64,000 nucleotides of DNA from Lachnospira eligens (GTDB taxonomy: Bacteria; Bacillota; Clostridia; Lachnospirales; Lachnospiraceae): contig NZ_WKRD01000005.1 in the NCBI RefSeq assembly GCF_009680455.1, forward strand, positions 62,001 through 126,000, read 5' to 3'. A model generated the notes under the pieces. The model ran no database searches. It saw only the letters and a program-made list of their open reading frames with translations, and was not told where the DNA came from. How positions within the stretch are numbered: position 1 is the first letter of the stretch; each line of letters starts with the position of its first letter. Positions 44,605 to 53,045 of this stretch are shown here, piece after piece. Made by a program: the position numbers and the translations under genes.

Positions 44605-46662
44605 ATGAATATAACAGAATTAAAGGGAATCGGCGCTAAGACAGCTGAGAATTTTAACAGGCTTTCGGTATACACAGTATCGGATCTCGTGGGGTTATAC
44701 CCACGGGATTACGATGTATACCATGAGCCTGTTTTTGTTAAAGATATAAGCCATGAATCAGAGCATACAGAGGTAGCTGTTGAAGGACAGGTATGCAAAA
44801 GCCCGGATATATATGGGAGCGGCAGGCTTAAGATATTAACTGTGACTATAAAGGATTATAATGGCGACTCCATAAAATGCAGCTGGTATAACATGCCATT
44901 TTTAAAGAATACATTAAGGCTTGGAACAAGATATGTATTCAGGGGAAGGCTGGTTAATAAAAGAGGCTGGTTATTAGAACAGCCGAAAATGTATACACTT
45001 GCCCAGTACAAGGAACTTCAGGGAACACTGCAGCCAATATATCCTCTGACTAAAGGTCTTACTAACAATGCTGTTACTAAGGCAGTTGCACAGGCACTTG
45101 AAAAATACAGCGCGGGACTTGAAAAGGAATATATACCTGATTATATAAGAAAGAGATATTCGCTTGCTGAGCATAATTTCAGTGTTGTTAATATACATTT
45201 TCCTAAGACAATGGAAGAATATGTTCAGGCGAGACACAGACTTGCGTTTGAAGAGTTTTTTTTATTCACGCTAGCAACTCTTTCATTAAAGAGTGCAAAT
45301 GAACGCATACCGAACAGCTATGTAATACCAGAAAGCAAAGAAAAGGATCAATTCCTTGAAAGCCTGTCATATTCACTTACTAATGCACAGTTAAGGACTG
45401 TGTCAGAGGTTGCACAAGATATGTCAGGTGAACACCTGTGCAGCCGTCTGATACAGGGGGATGTAGGCTCAGGAAAGACAGTTGTTGCAACAATTGCACT
45501 TATCAATACGGTTATTGCAGGATATCAGGGAGCATTGATGGCACCAACAGAGGTTCTTGCAAGACAGCATTATGAATCGTTTGTTAAAGGCTTTGAAAAG
45601 GCAGGACTTGATATCAGAGTTGAACTTCTTGTTGGTTCAATGACAGCGAAACAGAAAAAGGAAGCATATGCAAGGATTGCAGATGGAACTGCCGGAATAA
45701 TAGTAGGAACGCATGCGTTGATACAGGAAAAGGTTGAATATAAAGAACTGGCACTTGTTATAACAGATGAGCAGCACAGATTCGGAGTAAACCAGCGCCG
45801 TGACTTTTCACAGAAAGGGAAAAGCCCGCATATTCTTGTAATGAGTGCAACGCCAATACCAAGAACTCTGGCAATTATACTGTACGGTGACCTTGATATA
45901 TCAATAATTGATGAGATGCCTGCGAACAGACTTCCTATAAAGAATTGCGTTGTGGATGAAAGCTACAGACCGAAGGCGTATGCATTTATACACAAGCAGG
46001 TTGCTTCCGGCAGACAATGCTATGTAATATGTCCAATGGTTGAGGACAGTGAGGCTGTAGAGGCTGAAAATGTTGTTGATTACACGGCAATGCTTAAGAA
46101 AGAACTTCCGGATATAAGGATAGAATATCTTCATGGCAAGATGCGTCCATCGTTAAAGAATGAGGTGATGGAAAGATTTGCAGCACATGAAACAGATGTG
46201 CTGGTATCAACTACAGTTATCGAGGTTGGTGTAAATGTGCCTAACAGCACTGTTATGATGGTAGAGAATTCGGAAAGATTTGGACTTGCACAGCTTCATC
46301 AGTTAAGAGGCCGTGTTGGGCGAGGAGAATATCAGTCATATTGTATATTTGTTACAGGCAATAAGTCAGAGAAGATAAGAAAAAGACTGGAAATTCTTAA
46401 TAAATCCAACGATGGATTCAAGATAGCTGAGGAAGATTTAAGACTGCGTGGACCGGGAGATTTCTTCGGGGTAAGGCAGAGCGGTGATTTTGATTTCGGA
46501 ATAGCAGATGTATTTACTGATGCAAAGACATTAAAGGAAGCGTCAGATGCAGCGAAAGATATGCTAAAGAAAGATCCTGAGTTAAAGCTTGAGAATAATG
46601 TATATCTAAAGCAGAAGGTTGCAGAGTATACGATTAAATGTTTAGAAAAGATTAATCTGTAA
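44605..46662 (+). CDS. recG: ATP-dependent DNA helicase RecG
   Basis: 685 residues. N-terminal wedge (OB) domain, then superfamily 2 helicase motifs: Walker A QGDVGSGKTVVA, TDEQHRFGVNQRR (motif II DEQH), MSATPIPRTLA (motif III), and QLRGRVGRGEYQSYC (motif VI). Remodels stalled forks and recombination intermediates. The start ATG 44605 lies five bases after the FakA-like stop with a modest site. The order yloV-recG is conserved in Firmicutes. Confidence 0.96.
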   Translation: MNITELKGIGAKTAENFNRLSVYTVSDLVGLYPRDYDVYHEPVFVKDISHESEHTEVAVEGQVCKSPDIYGSGRLKILTVTIKDYNGDSIKCSWYNMPFLKNTLRLGTRYVFRGRLVNKRGWLLEQPKMYTLAQYKELQGTLQPIYPLTKGLTNNAVTKAVAQALEKYSAGLEKEYIPDYIRKRYSLAEHNFSVVNIHFPKTMEEYVQARHRLAFEEFFLFTLATLSLKSANERIPNSYVIPESKEKDQFLESLSYSLTNAQLRTVSEVAQDMSGEHLCSRLIQGDVGSGKTVVATIALINTVIAGYQGALMAPTEVLARQHYESFVKGFEKAGLDIRVELLVGSMTAKQKKEAYARIADGTAGIIVGTHALIQEKVEYKELALVITDEQHRFGVNQRRDFSQKGKSPHILVMSATPIPRTLAIILYGDLDISIIDEMPANRLPIKNCVVDESYRPKAYAFIHKQVASGRQCYVICPMVEDSEAVEAENVVDYTAMLKKELPDIRIEYLHGKMRPSLKNEVMERFAAHETDVLVSTTVIEVGVNVPNSTVMMVENSERFGLAQLHQLRGRVGRGEYQSYCIFVTGNKSEKIRKRLEILNKSNDGFKIAEEDLRLRGPGDFFGVRQSGDFDFGIADVFTDAKTLKEASDAAKDMLKKDPELKLENNVYLKQKVAEYTIKCLEKINL

Positions 46663-46671
46663 AGGAGATGT

Positions 46672-46908
46672 ATGCACATGAGACAGATGGAATTCACAAT
46701 GAGCAGACCTAATCTTGTCAAGCCAGGAGATGAGGTAGATATTACGGAGGGTAAGCTTCCTAGCAGTTATTATTATACGATAGAGCCGGCAGTTGCAATG
46801 TCAGGAAACTATTCAACACCTGACAGGTTAAAGTCAAGACATGGAATTGTTAAAGAGGTTGGAGAGACAAGCAGGGGTTATTATGTGCTTGCGGAATTTG
46901 ATGAATAA
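46672..46908 (+). CDS. Hypothetical 78-residue protein after recG
   Basis: Not recognised. The middle (LVKPGDEVDITEGKLPSSY, then DRLKSRHGIVKEVGETSRG) suggests a small beta-rich fold, and the C-terminus is YYVLAEFDE. No signal peptide, cysteine or membrane segment. SD AAAGGAG is four bases before ATG 46672; ATG 46678 is an alternative. It begins nine bases after recG, so is probably the last gene of that operon. In related genomes a small protein often occurs here, but I know of no function. Confidence 0.65.
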   Translation: MHMRQMEFTMSRPNLVKPGDEVDITEGKLPSSYYYTIEPAVAMSGNYSTPDRLKSRHGIVKEVGETSRGYYVLAEFDE

Positions 46909-46949
46909 TTGCGACTATTCGGAATTAAGCAAAATTACAATTAAATGCA

Positions 46950-46980
46950 GAATAAAAATTATGCTTTTCACATATATTTT
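46950..46980 (+). promoter_or_regulatory. Sigma-E-like promoter of spoIVA
   Basis: ATA at 46952-46954 and CATATATT at 46971-46978 are separated by 16 bases, matching the sigma E consensus (ATA, 16-18 bases, CATACAxT) with one change. spoIVA is a mother-cell sigma E gene in Bacillus, so position and biology agree. Confidence 0.65.
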
Positions 46981-47041
46981 TTACAAGTATATGCGGAAGG
47001 CATAATTTTTTATGTACCGCTTTAATTACAGGGAGGAAAGT

Positions 47042-48529
47042 ATGTCAGACAGAAAGGAAAATATAAACTTTAATCTGTACGAGGATATAAAGAAACGCAC
47101 TAATGGGGAGATATATCTTGGTGTGGTAGGTCCTGTACGGACAGGAAAGTCGACATTTGTAAAAAGATTTATGGATCTATGTGTAATTCCTGAGATTGCA
47201 GATGCTAACGAGAAACAACGCACAATCGACGAACTGCCACAGAGTAGTGCTGGAAGTACGATTATGACTACTGAACCTAAGTTTATACCTGGTGAGAGTG
47301 CAGCAATCTGCATGGCTGATGATATTAAGATTAAAGTGCGTGCAATTGACTGTGTTGGATTTATGGTTGATGGCGCAATGGGAGCAGAGGAGAATGGCAA
47401 AGAAAGAATGGTTAATACTCCATGGTCAAAAGAACCGGTTCCATTTTCAATGGCAGCACAGATTGGTACTGAAAAGGTGATAGAGGAGCATTCTACTATT
47501 GGAATCGTTATTACAACAGATGGCTCATTTACAGGAATAGAACGGGATAATTATGTCAACGCGGAGCAGATGGCTATAGATAAGCTGAAAAAGATTTCAA
47601 AACCGTTTGTTGTGATATTAAACTGTGTGAAGCCTTATGCTAAAGAATCTGTGCAGCTTGCAGAAGCTATGAAAGAAAAATATGGTGTAAATGTCTATGC
47701 TCTTAATTGTGATCAGCTAAGAAAAGAAGATGTTGACAGGGTTATATCAGGTGTGCTTAAAGAATTTCCGGTATCACAGCTTGATTTTTATGCACCTGCA
47801 TGGGTTGAAGTACTTGAGTCATCACACTGGCTTAAGATGCATATAGTAGATGCGGCACTTTCGATTCTTGATAATATAAATGTTATGAAGGATGCGTATC
47901 TTGAGTTGAATAATACATGCGAATACATAGAAAAGATTGATGTGAAAAATGTTGATATGTCAACAGGGAGGGTTGAAATTGAATTTAAGCTTTCGAAAGA
48001 TCTATATTATAAAATATTAAGTGAACTTACAGGAACGCAGATTAATAATGAGCATGAGCTTATAGATATGATTAAATCTCTTTCAGACAAGAAGAATGAA
48101 CTGGGAAGCTTTGGTGATGCAATAAGCGAAGTTAATCTTAATGGCTTCGGAGTTGTTACACCTTCAAAAGAAAATATACAACTGGATGAGCCGGTAGTGA
48201 TTAAGAATGGCAATAAATATGGAGTTAAGATAAAAGCTAAAGTTCCGTCTATTAACCTGCTTAAGACAGAAATAATGGTTGAAATTGCCCCGATTGTTGG
48301 AAACAGGAATCAGGCAGAAGATCTGATTGAATATATAAAAGGAAATATGAAAGATAATCCGGACGGAATCTGGGATACCAATATATTTGGAAAGACAATA
48401 GAACAGATTGTATCAGACGGAATATATGAAAAAACACATAATATGACAACTGAGAGCATGGGAAAGATTGGCGATACAATTGAAAAAGTAATGAATGAGA
48501 ATTCAGGACTTGTGTGTCTTATTGTGTAA
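47042..48529 (+). CDS. spoIVA: Stage IV sporulation protein A
   Basis: 495 residues. SpoIVA is the ATPase that polymerises on the forespore surface as the basement layer of the coat. The Walker A GPVRTGKST (30-38), the NxxPFSMAAQIGTEK region and IGIVITTDGSFTG (about 160) are characteristic, and the C-terminal ~60 residues, ending in LIV, include the region that contacts SpoVM and the membrane. ATG 47042 follows GGGAGG; the in-frame ATG at 47012 is upstream of the ribosome binding site and rejected. It has its own sigma-E-like promoter. This is firm evidence of an endospore former. Confidence 0.96.
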   Translation: MSDRKENINFNLYEDIKKRTNGEIYLGVVGPVRTGKSTFVKRFMDLCVIPEIADANEKQRTIDELPQSSAGSTIMTTEPKFIPGESAAICMADDIKIKVRAIDCVGFMVDGAMGAEENGKERMVNTPWSKEPVPFSMAAQIGTEKVIEEHSTIGIVITTDGSFTGIERDNYVNAEQMAIDKLKKISKPFVVILNCVKPYAKESVQLAEAMKEKYGVNVYALNCDQLRKEDVDRVISGVLKEFPVSQLDFYAPAWVEVLESSHWLKMHIVDAALSILDNINVMKDAYLELNNTCEYIEKIDVKNVDMSTGRVEIEFKLSKDLYYKILSELTGTQINNEHELIDMIKSLSDKKNELGSFGDAISEVNLNGFGVVTPSKENIQLDEPVVIKNGNKYGVKIKAKVPSINLLKTEIMVEIAPIVGNRNQAEDLIEYIKGNMKDNPDGIWDTNIFGKTIEQIVSDGIYEKTHNMTTESMGKIGDTIEKVMNENSGLVCLIV

Positions 48530-48600
48530 AAAATACTTTATTTAACTGAAAAGTTATGATAATATAAATTCAATTATAATTGAACGACAAGAGGTTTGCA

Positions 48601-49752
48601 ATGGAAAAGAAAGGAACTGGAGCTGAACATGTAAGTTACAGACATAATGTGTTCAGAAACAAAATGCTTGGCTTTGAGAAAATATTATTTATCATAATGG
48701 TATCGGTTAATATCTTATATATTATAGTGTCATTTGCTGATAAGAATCTGCCGGCTATAATGACAGAAGATATAATAAGATTAATATCCGTTACGGCGGT
48801 CCAGATTATAAGCTGCTGTTCATTCAGAATTATTAATTTCAGAGATAATTTTTCTAATGAAACTAAAAACAGGATGTGTTGTATATCACTGGTAGGGCTG
48901 TTTGCTGCTGAGGAACTTTTATTTTATTTTTGTGAACCCTTGTGGGTTGGAACAGCAGTGGTAATGGTGATAAGTTCATTTTTTAATGACAGAAAGACCA
49001 TTTTTGTTATATATGCTACATCAATAGCTGTATGGATTGCATCAGCATTTATGTATAATTACAGTGCTTCAAGTGCAGTGAAGGCACTTGATGTAAGAGA
49101 TTTTGCAGCTACATTTTTACTGATAAGCTGTGTATTTGCAATATCGGTTATATTGTATAATTTCAATAAGCTGCAGGTGGAAGATGTTGTTGAATATTAT
49201 GATGGAGAGAAAAAGCTTCAGGAGAAGCTTTCAACAGATTATCTGACACAGCTTCATACAAGGTTTTCTATATATGAGAACATCAAGCAGGCAATGCATG
49301 ATTATTACTTTTCAGGGAAAGATGTATGTGTGGCAATGCTTGACATTGATTTCTTTAAGAAAGTTAATGACACATATGGTCATGACAAAGGTGATATGGT
49401 ATTAAGAACATTATCGCGGGTTATAAGCCAGTACACTGATGATACGATTCATGCAGGCAGATACGGAGGAGAGGAGTTTCTGATTCTTTTTTCAGGATAT
49501 ACCAGAAAGCAGGCAGGAAAGATACTGGAAGGAATGCTTACTAATTTTAGAAATCAGGAGTATGATTTCTTGCCTGAAGATGTTATAATAACATTCAGTG
49601 CTGGCTTTACATATCTTGATAATAAAAATATTGATGTGGAAGGCTTCATAAAATGTGCAGATGAGGCACTTTATTATTCTAAAGAGCATGGAAGAAACCA
49701 GATAACATACTATAATGATCTGAGATTACGAGACATGCAGGTTAACAGATAA
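48601..49752 (+). CDS. Membrane-bound diguanylate cyclase (GGDEF)
   Basis: 383 residues. Six N-terminal membrane helices (about 22-200), then a C-terminal GGDEF domain: MLDIDFFKKVNDTYGHDKGD carries the Mg-binding aspartates, and RYGGEEF is the active-site loop (GGEEF type, usually active). The feedback-inhibition I-site RxxD is not present at its usual position. Makes cyclic di-GMP, probably in response to a membrane signal. ATG 48601 follows AGAGGTTT; a TTG at 48580 would add seven residues and is less likely. No other c-di-GMP gene is in the window. Confidence 0.9.
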   Translation: MEKKGTGAEHVSYRHNVFRNKMLGFEKILFIIMVSVNILYIIVSFADKNLPAIMTEDIIRLISVTAVQIISCCSFRIINFRDNFSNETKNRMCCISLVGLFAAEELLFYFCEPLWVGTAVVMVISSFFNDRKTIFVIYATSIAVWIASAFMYNYSASSAVKALDVRDFAATFLLISCVFAISVILYNFNKLQVEDVVEYYDGEKKLQEKLSTDYLTQLHTRFSIYENIKQAMHDYYFSGKDVCVAMLDIDFFKKVNDTYGHDKGDMVLRTLSRVISQYTDDTIHAGRYGGEEFLILFSGYTRKQAGKILEGMLTNFRNQEYDFLPEDVIITFSAGFTYLDNKNIDVEGFIKCADEALYYSKEHGRNQITYYNDLRLRDMQVNR

Positions 49753-49772
49753 CCAAGGAGGATTTATATTAG

Positions 49773-50300
49773 ATGAACAAGAAAGTTGAAGATTATGTAA
49801 GAAGTATACCTGATTTCCCAGAACCGGGGATTATATTCAGGGATGTTACAAGTGTTATCCAGAGTCCTGAGGGATTAAAGCTTGCAATAGACGGTCTTAC
49901 AGATCTTATAGGGGATACAGAATTTGATGTTGTAGTAGGACCAGAATCAAGAGGGTTTATATTTGGCGTTCCTGTTGCATATAATACCGGTAAGGGATTT
50001 GTTCCTGTAAGAAAGAAGGGAAAACTTCCGTGTGAGACTATATCAGCAGATTATGAACTTGAATATGGTACAGCTACTATAGAGATGCATAAGGATGCGA
50101 TTACTCCGGGACAGAAGGTTATTATTGTTGATGATCTGATTGCTACAGGCGGAACAACAGAAGCTATTATCAAGCTTGTAGAAGAGCTTGGAGGAGAAGT
50201 AGTGAAAGTTCTTTTTCTTATGGAGCTTGAAGGCCTTAAAGGAAGAGATAAGATTGCAGGATATGATGTCGAGTCAGTAATTAAATACCCAGGTAAATAA
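49773..50300 (+). CDS. apt: Adenine phosphoribosyltransferase
   Basis: 175 residues. Salvages adenine to AMP with PRPP. PDFPEPGIIFRDVT near the N-terminus, VVVGPESRGFIFG and the PRPP loop VIIVDDLIATGGTT (116-129) are all present. SD AAGGAGG lies 11 bases before ATG 49773. Followed by a strong terminator and then deoD, so nucleoside salvage genes cluster here. In other Firmicutes apt often neighbours relA/spoT, which is not the case here. Confidence 0.95.
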   Translation: MNKKVEDYVRSIPDFPEPGIIFRDVTSVIQSPEGLKLAIDGLTDLIGDTEFDVVVGPESRGFIFGVPVAYNTGKGFVPVRKKGKLPCETISADYELEYGTATIEMHKDAITPGQKVIIVDDLIATGGTTEAIIKLVEELGGEVVKVLFLMELEGLKGRDKIAGYDVESVIKYPGK

Positions 50301-50306
50301 TTATTC

Positions 50307-50337
50307 GGGCTGCTTTATTATATAAAGCAGCCTTTTT
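50307..50337 (+). terminator. Rho-independent terminator after apt
   Basis: GGCTGCTTTA (50308-50317) pairs perfectly with TAAAGCAGCC (50323-50332), followed by TTTTT. Confidence 0.9.
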
Positions 50338-50360
50338 AAGATTGATAACAGGAGGCAGAT

Positions 50361-51098
50361 ATGGGGACACCACATAATGAAGCACAGACAGGAGATATAG
50401 CAAAGACAGTTCTTATGCCGGGAGATCCTTTAAGGGCAAAGTATATAGCAGATAATTATCTTACAGATGTAAGCTGCTTTAATACGGTCCGCAATATGTC
50501 AGGATTCACAGGAATTTATAACGGATGCAGGGTATCTGTTATGGGAAGTGGTATGGGAATGCCTTCAATGGGAATATATTCATATGAATTATATAATGTA
50601 TATGATGTGGATAATATTATAAGGATTGGTTCAGCGGGAGCATTTGATGATGACCTTAATCTTATGGATATTGTACTTGGAATGGGCTCATGCACTGATT
50701 CTAACTTTGCGGCACAGTACAATCTTCCGGGCATATATGCACCGATAGCTGATTTTACGCTTTTAAAGACTGCATATGATGTTGCAGAAGAAAAACATTT
50801 TTCGGTTAAAGTTGGCAATGTACTGGCATCAGATGTATTTTATAATGATGATACAACAGTTAATGACAGATGGAAGAAGATGGGTGTGCTTGCAGTTGAT
50901 ATGGAGTCAGCAGCGTTGTATATGACTGCTGCCAGATGCAGAAAACATGCACTTACTATTCTTACAATAAGTGACCATCTCTACAGGGGTGAGAAGCTGT
51001 CAGCACAGGAGAGACAGACAGGATTTACTAATATGATGGAGACAGCTCTTGAAACTGCAGTCAGATTGCAGAATAACAGGCAGATGGAGGATTTATGA
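50361..51098 (+). CDS. deoD: Purine nucleoside phosphorylase (DeoD type)
   Basis: 245 residues. Hexameric low-specificity PNP family: [39 protein letters not shown] and [10 protein letters not shown] match the phosphate and nucleoside binding segments. The typical SDHL segment is [12 protein letters not shown]. Splits purine nucleosides to base and ribose-1-phosphate. The stop overlaps the start of the MutS-family gene by four bases (ATGA), so they share a transcript. SD AGGAGGC precedes ATG 50361. Confidence 0.95.
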   Translation: MGTPHNEAQTGDIAKTVLMPGDPLRAKYIADNYLTDVSCFNTVRNMSGFTGIYNGCRVSVMGSGMGMPSMGIYSYELYNVYDVDNIIRIGSAGAFDDDLNLMDIVLGMGSCTDSNFAAQYNLPGIYAPIADFTLLKTAYDVAEEKHFSVKVGNVLASDVFYNDDTTVNDRWKKMGVLAVDMESAALYMTAARCRKHALTILTISDHLYRGEKLSAQERQTGFTNMMETALETAVRLQNNRQMEDL

Positions 51099-52777
51099 CA
51101 GATACAGATTTAGAGATTATTGTTTTTGTACTGCTGGCTGTTGCAATCGGCGTGTATGTATGTGTAAGCAGCAGTATTAAGCGGAAGAAGGCAGCGGAGA
51201 ATGCCATAAAGAAAGCGTGGGGCAAACGTGTTGTATACAAGGGAACAGATGAGAGCTTTGAATATATATCGCATTATGCCAAAGGTAATCCGAGTGAATC
51301 TATGATTGATGATATAACATGGAATGATCTTGGCATGGATGAAGTATTTAAATGTATTAATAATACTAATTCATCTGTTGGACAGGAATATCTATATAAG
51401 ATGTTAAGAGAACCGGTTGCAGATGCAGAAAAGCTTCACGAACTGGACAGGCTTGCAGATGAATTCACAGCTAATGAAAAAGAAAGAATCACAATTCAGA
51501 AGATATTTATGAATATGGGAAAAAGCCGTAAGATTGCAGTTACAGATTATATCGGTTATATAATGGATATAGAGCAGGGAAGTAATATTGTGCATTATCT
51601 TGCGTGGGTATTTCTTATTGCTTCAATACTTGTTACGGTTCTTGTAACTCCGGTGCTTGGAATATGGCTTATAATTGCATCGGTAGCATTTTCAATAATT
51701 ACTTATTACAAGTATAAGGCTAAGATTGAGAATTATTTCAAATGTATTAATGTTATTGTGAAAATGGCATCGGCATCTGAAGATATATGTGAAAGCAATA
51801 TAAGTTTTCTTGAACCAGAGTGTAACAGGCTTAAAGAGATATTAAAGAGCTTTTCTAAAGTAACAAAAGGCTCATGGATGATTGAATCAGGCAATGTTGA
51901 TGGTTCAATCGGAGAGGTTGTACTTGATTATCTAAGAATGATAACGCACATGGATATTGTGAAGTTTAATAAGATGACAAAGCTTATAACTGCCAAAAGT
52001 GAGGATGCATATAACCTTGTAGATACACTTGGATTCATAGAGACATCAATTGCTGTTGCATCATTCAGGGAAAGCCTGCCATTTTACTGTAAGCCTGAAT
52101 TTGTGGAAAATACTAATAACCTTAGTGTGAAAGAAGTGTATCATCCGCTTATAGATAATCCTGTGTGTAATTCAATAACAACTAAAGGAAATGTTCTTCT
52201 TACAGGTTCTAATGCTTCAGGTAAATCAACATTTTTAAAGACAATAGCAATCAACAGTATTCTGGCACAGACTATAGGAACAAGTCTTTCCAAAGAATAC
52301 ATTGCTCCAGTATATAGGATATATTCTTCAATGGCATTAAGGGATGACCTTGCTAATTCGGACAGTTACTATATTGTTGAGATTAAGTCATTAAAGAGAA
52401 TTCTTGATGCAGTTGGTAAAAAAGGCAGAACGGTTCTATGCTTTATTGATGAGGTACTTCGTGGAACTAACACTGTTGAGAGAATTGCAGCATCATCAGA
52501 GATATTAAAGAATCTTAATACAGGCAGGGCGTTGTGCTTTGCAGCAACACATGATATTGAGCTTACAACAATACTTAAGGACTGTTACAGCAACTATCAT
52601 TTTCAGGAGGAAGTTACTGAGGATGAGGTTAAGTTTGATTATAAGCTGTATGCCGGACCTGCAACAACAAGGAATGCAATCAAGCTTCTTAATGTTATAG
52701 GGTATGATAAGAATATAATTAAGGGAGCAGAACAGCGTGCAATGCATTTCCTGACAGATGGAAACTGGAAATCTTGA
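51095..52777 (+). CDS. Membrane-anchored MutS-family ATPase
   Basis: 560 residues. A short N-terminal helix (about 3-23), another hydrophobic stretch (about 167-205), a helical lever region, and a C-terminal MutS ATPase domain: Walker [23 protein letters not shown]-type loop in [16 protein letters not shown], Walker [16 protein letters not shown], and HD-type [12 protein letters not shown]. The mismatch-recognition domain of MutS is absent, and so is the Smr domain of MutS2, so this is a separate membrane-linked subfamily. Its biological role is not known. The gene overlaps deoD by four bases, an unexpected partner for a DNA-binding ATPase. Confidence 0.85.
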   Translation: MTDTDLEIIVFVLLAVAIGVYVCVSSSIKRKKAAENAIKKAWGKRVVYKGTDESFEYISHYAKGNPSESMIDDITWNDLGMDEVFKCINNTNSSVGQEYLYKMLREPVADAEKLHELDRLADEFTANEKERITIQKIFMNMGKSRKIAVTDYIGYIMDIEQGSNIVHYLAWVFLIASILVTVLVTPVLGIWLIIASVAFSIITYYKYKAKIENYFKCINVIVKMASASEDICESNISFLEPECNRLKEILKSFSKVTKGSWMIESGNVDGSIGEVVLDYLRMITHMDIVKFNKMTKLITAKSEDAYNLVDTLGFIETSIAVASFRESLPFYCKPEFVENTNNLSVKEVYHPLIDNPVCNSITTKGNVLLTGSNASGKSTFLKTIAINSILAQTIGTSLSKEYIAPVYRIYSSMALRDDLANSDSYYIVEIKSLKRILDAVGKKGRTVLCFIDEVLRGTNTVERIAASSEILKNLNTGRALCFAATHDIELTTILKDCYSNYHFQEEVTEDEVKFDYKLYAGPATTRNAIKLLNVIGYDKNIIKGAEQRAMHFLTDGNWKS

Positions 52778-52846
52778 TAAATGTTGTTTCTTGTGATATT
52801 ATAAATTATTGCGAAGGCTTTTATTATAATTCGTGGAGGTAATAAT

Positions 52847-53029
52847 ATGGTTGGGTTAGTCAGCGCGCTCGTGGGCGAGATAGCTTATGAAGTGGTAAGA
52901 TTTGTTATAATGCTTGCGTTACTGGTACTTGCAGTATTCGTAGGTGGTAAACTCCGAAAGGCAGCAGATGCCAAGAAGGCAGCTAAGATGGCTGCATCGG
53001 AGAATAAAGAGAAAGAGATTACTGAATAA
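52847..53029 (+). CDS. 60-residue single-pass membrane protein
   Basis: One membrane helix (about 18-37, with ALLVLAVFVGG) flanked by a short outside segment and a basic Ala/Lys-rich tail (KLRKAADAKKAAKMAA). SD GGAGGT lies six bases before ATG 52847. It sits between a MutS-family ATPase and alaS, and its stop is only 16 bases before the alaS start, so it is probably co-transcribed with alaS. No family recognised; the architecture resembles the small N-in/C-out membrane proteins often found in front of alaS in Lachnospiraceae. Confidence 0.7.
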   Translation: MVGLVSALVGEIAYEVVRFVIMLALLVLAVFVGGKLRKAADAKKAAKMAASENKEKEITE

Positions 53030-53045
53030 TCAGGAGGAAGTTAAA

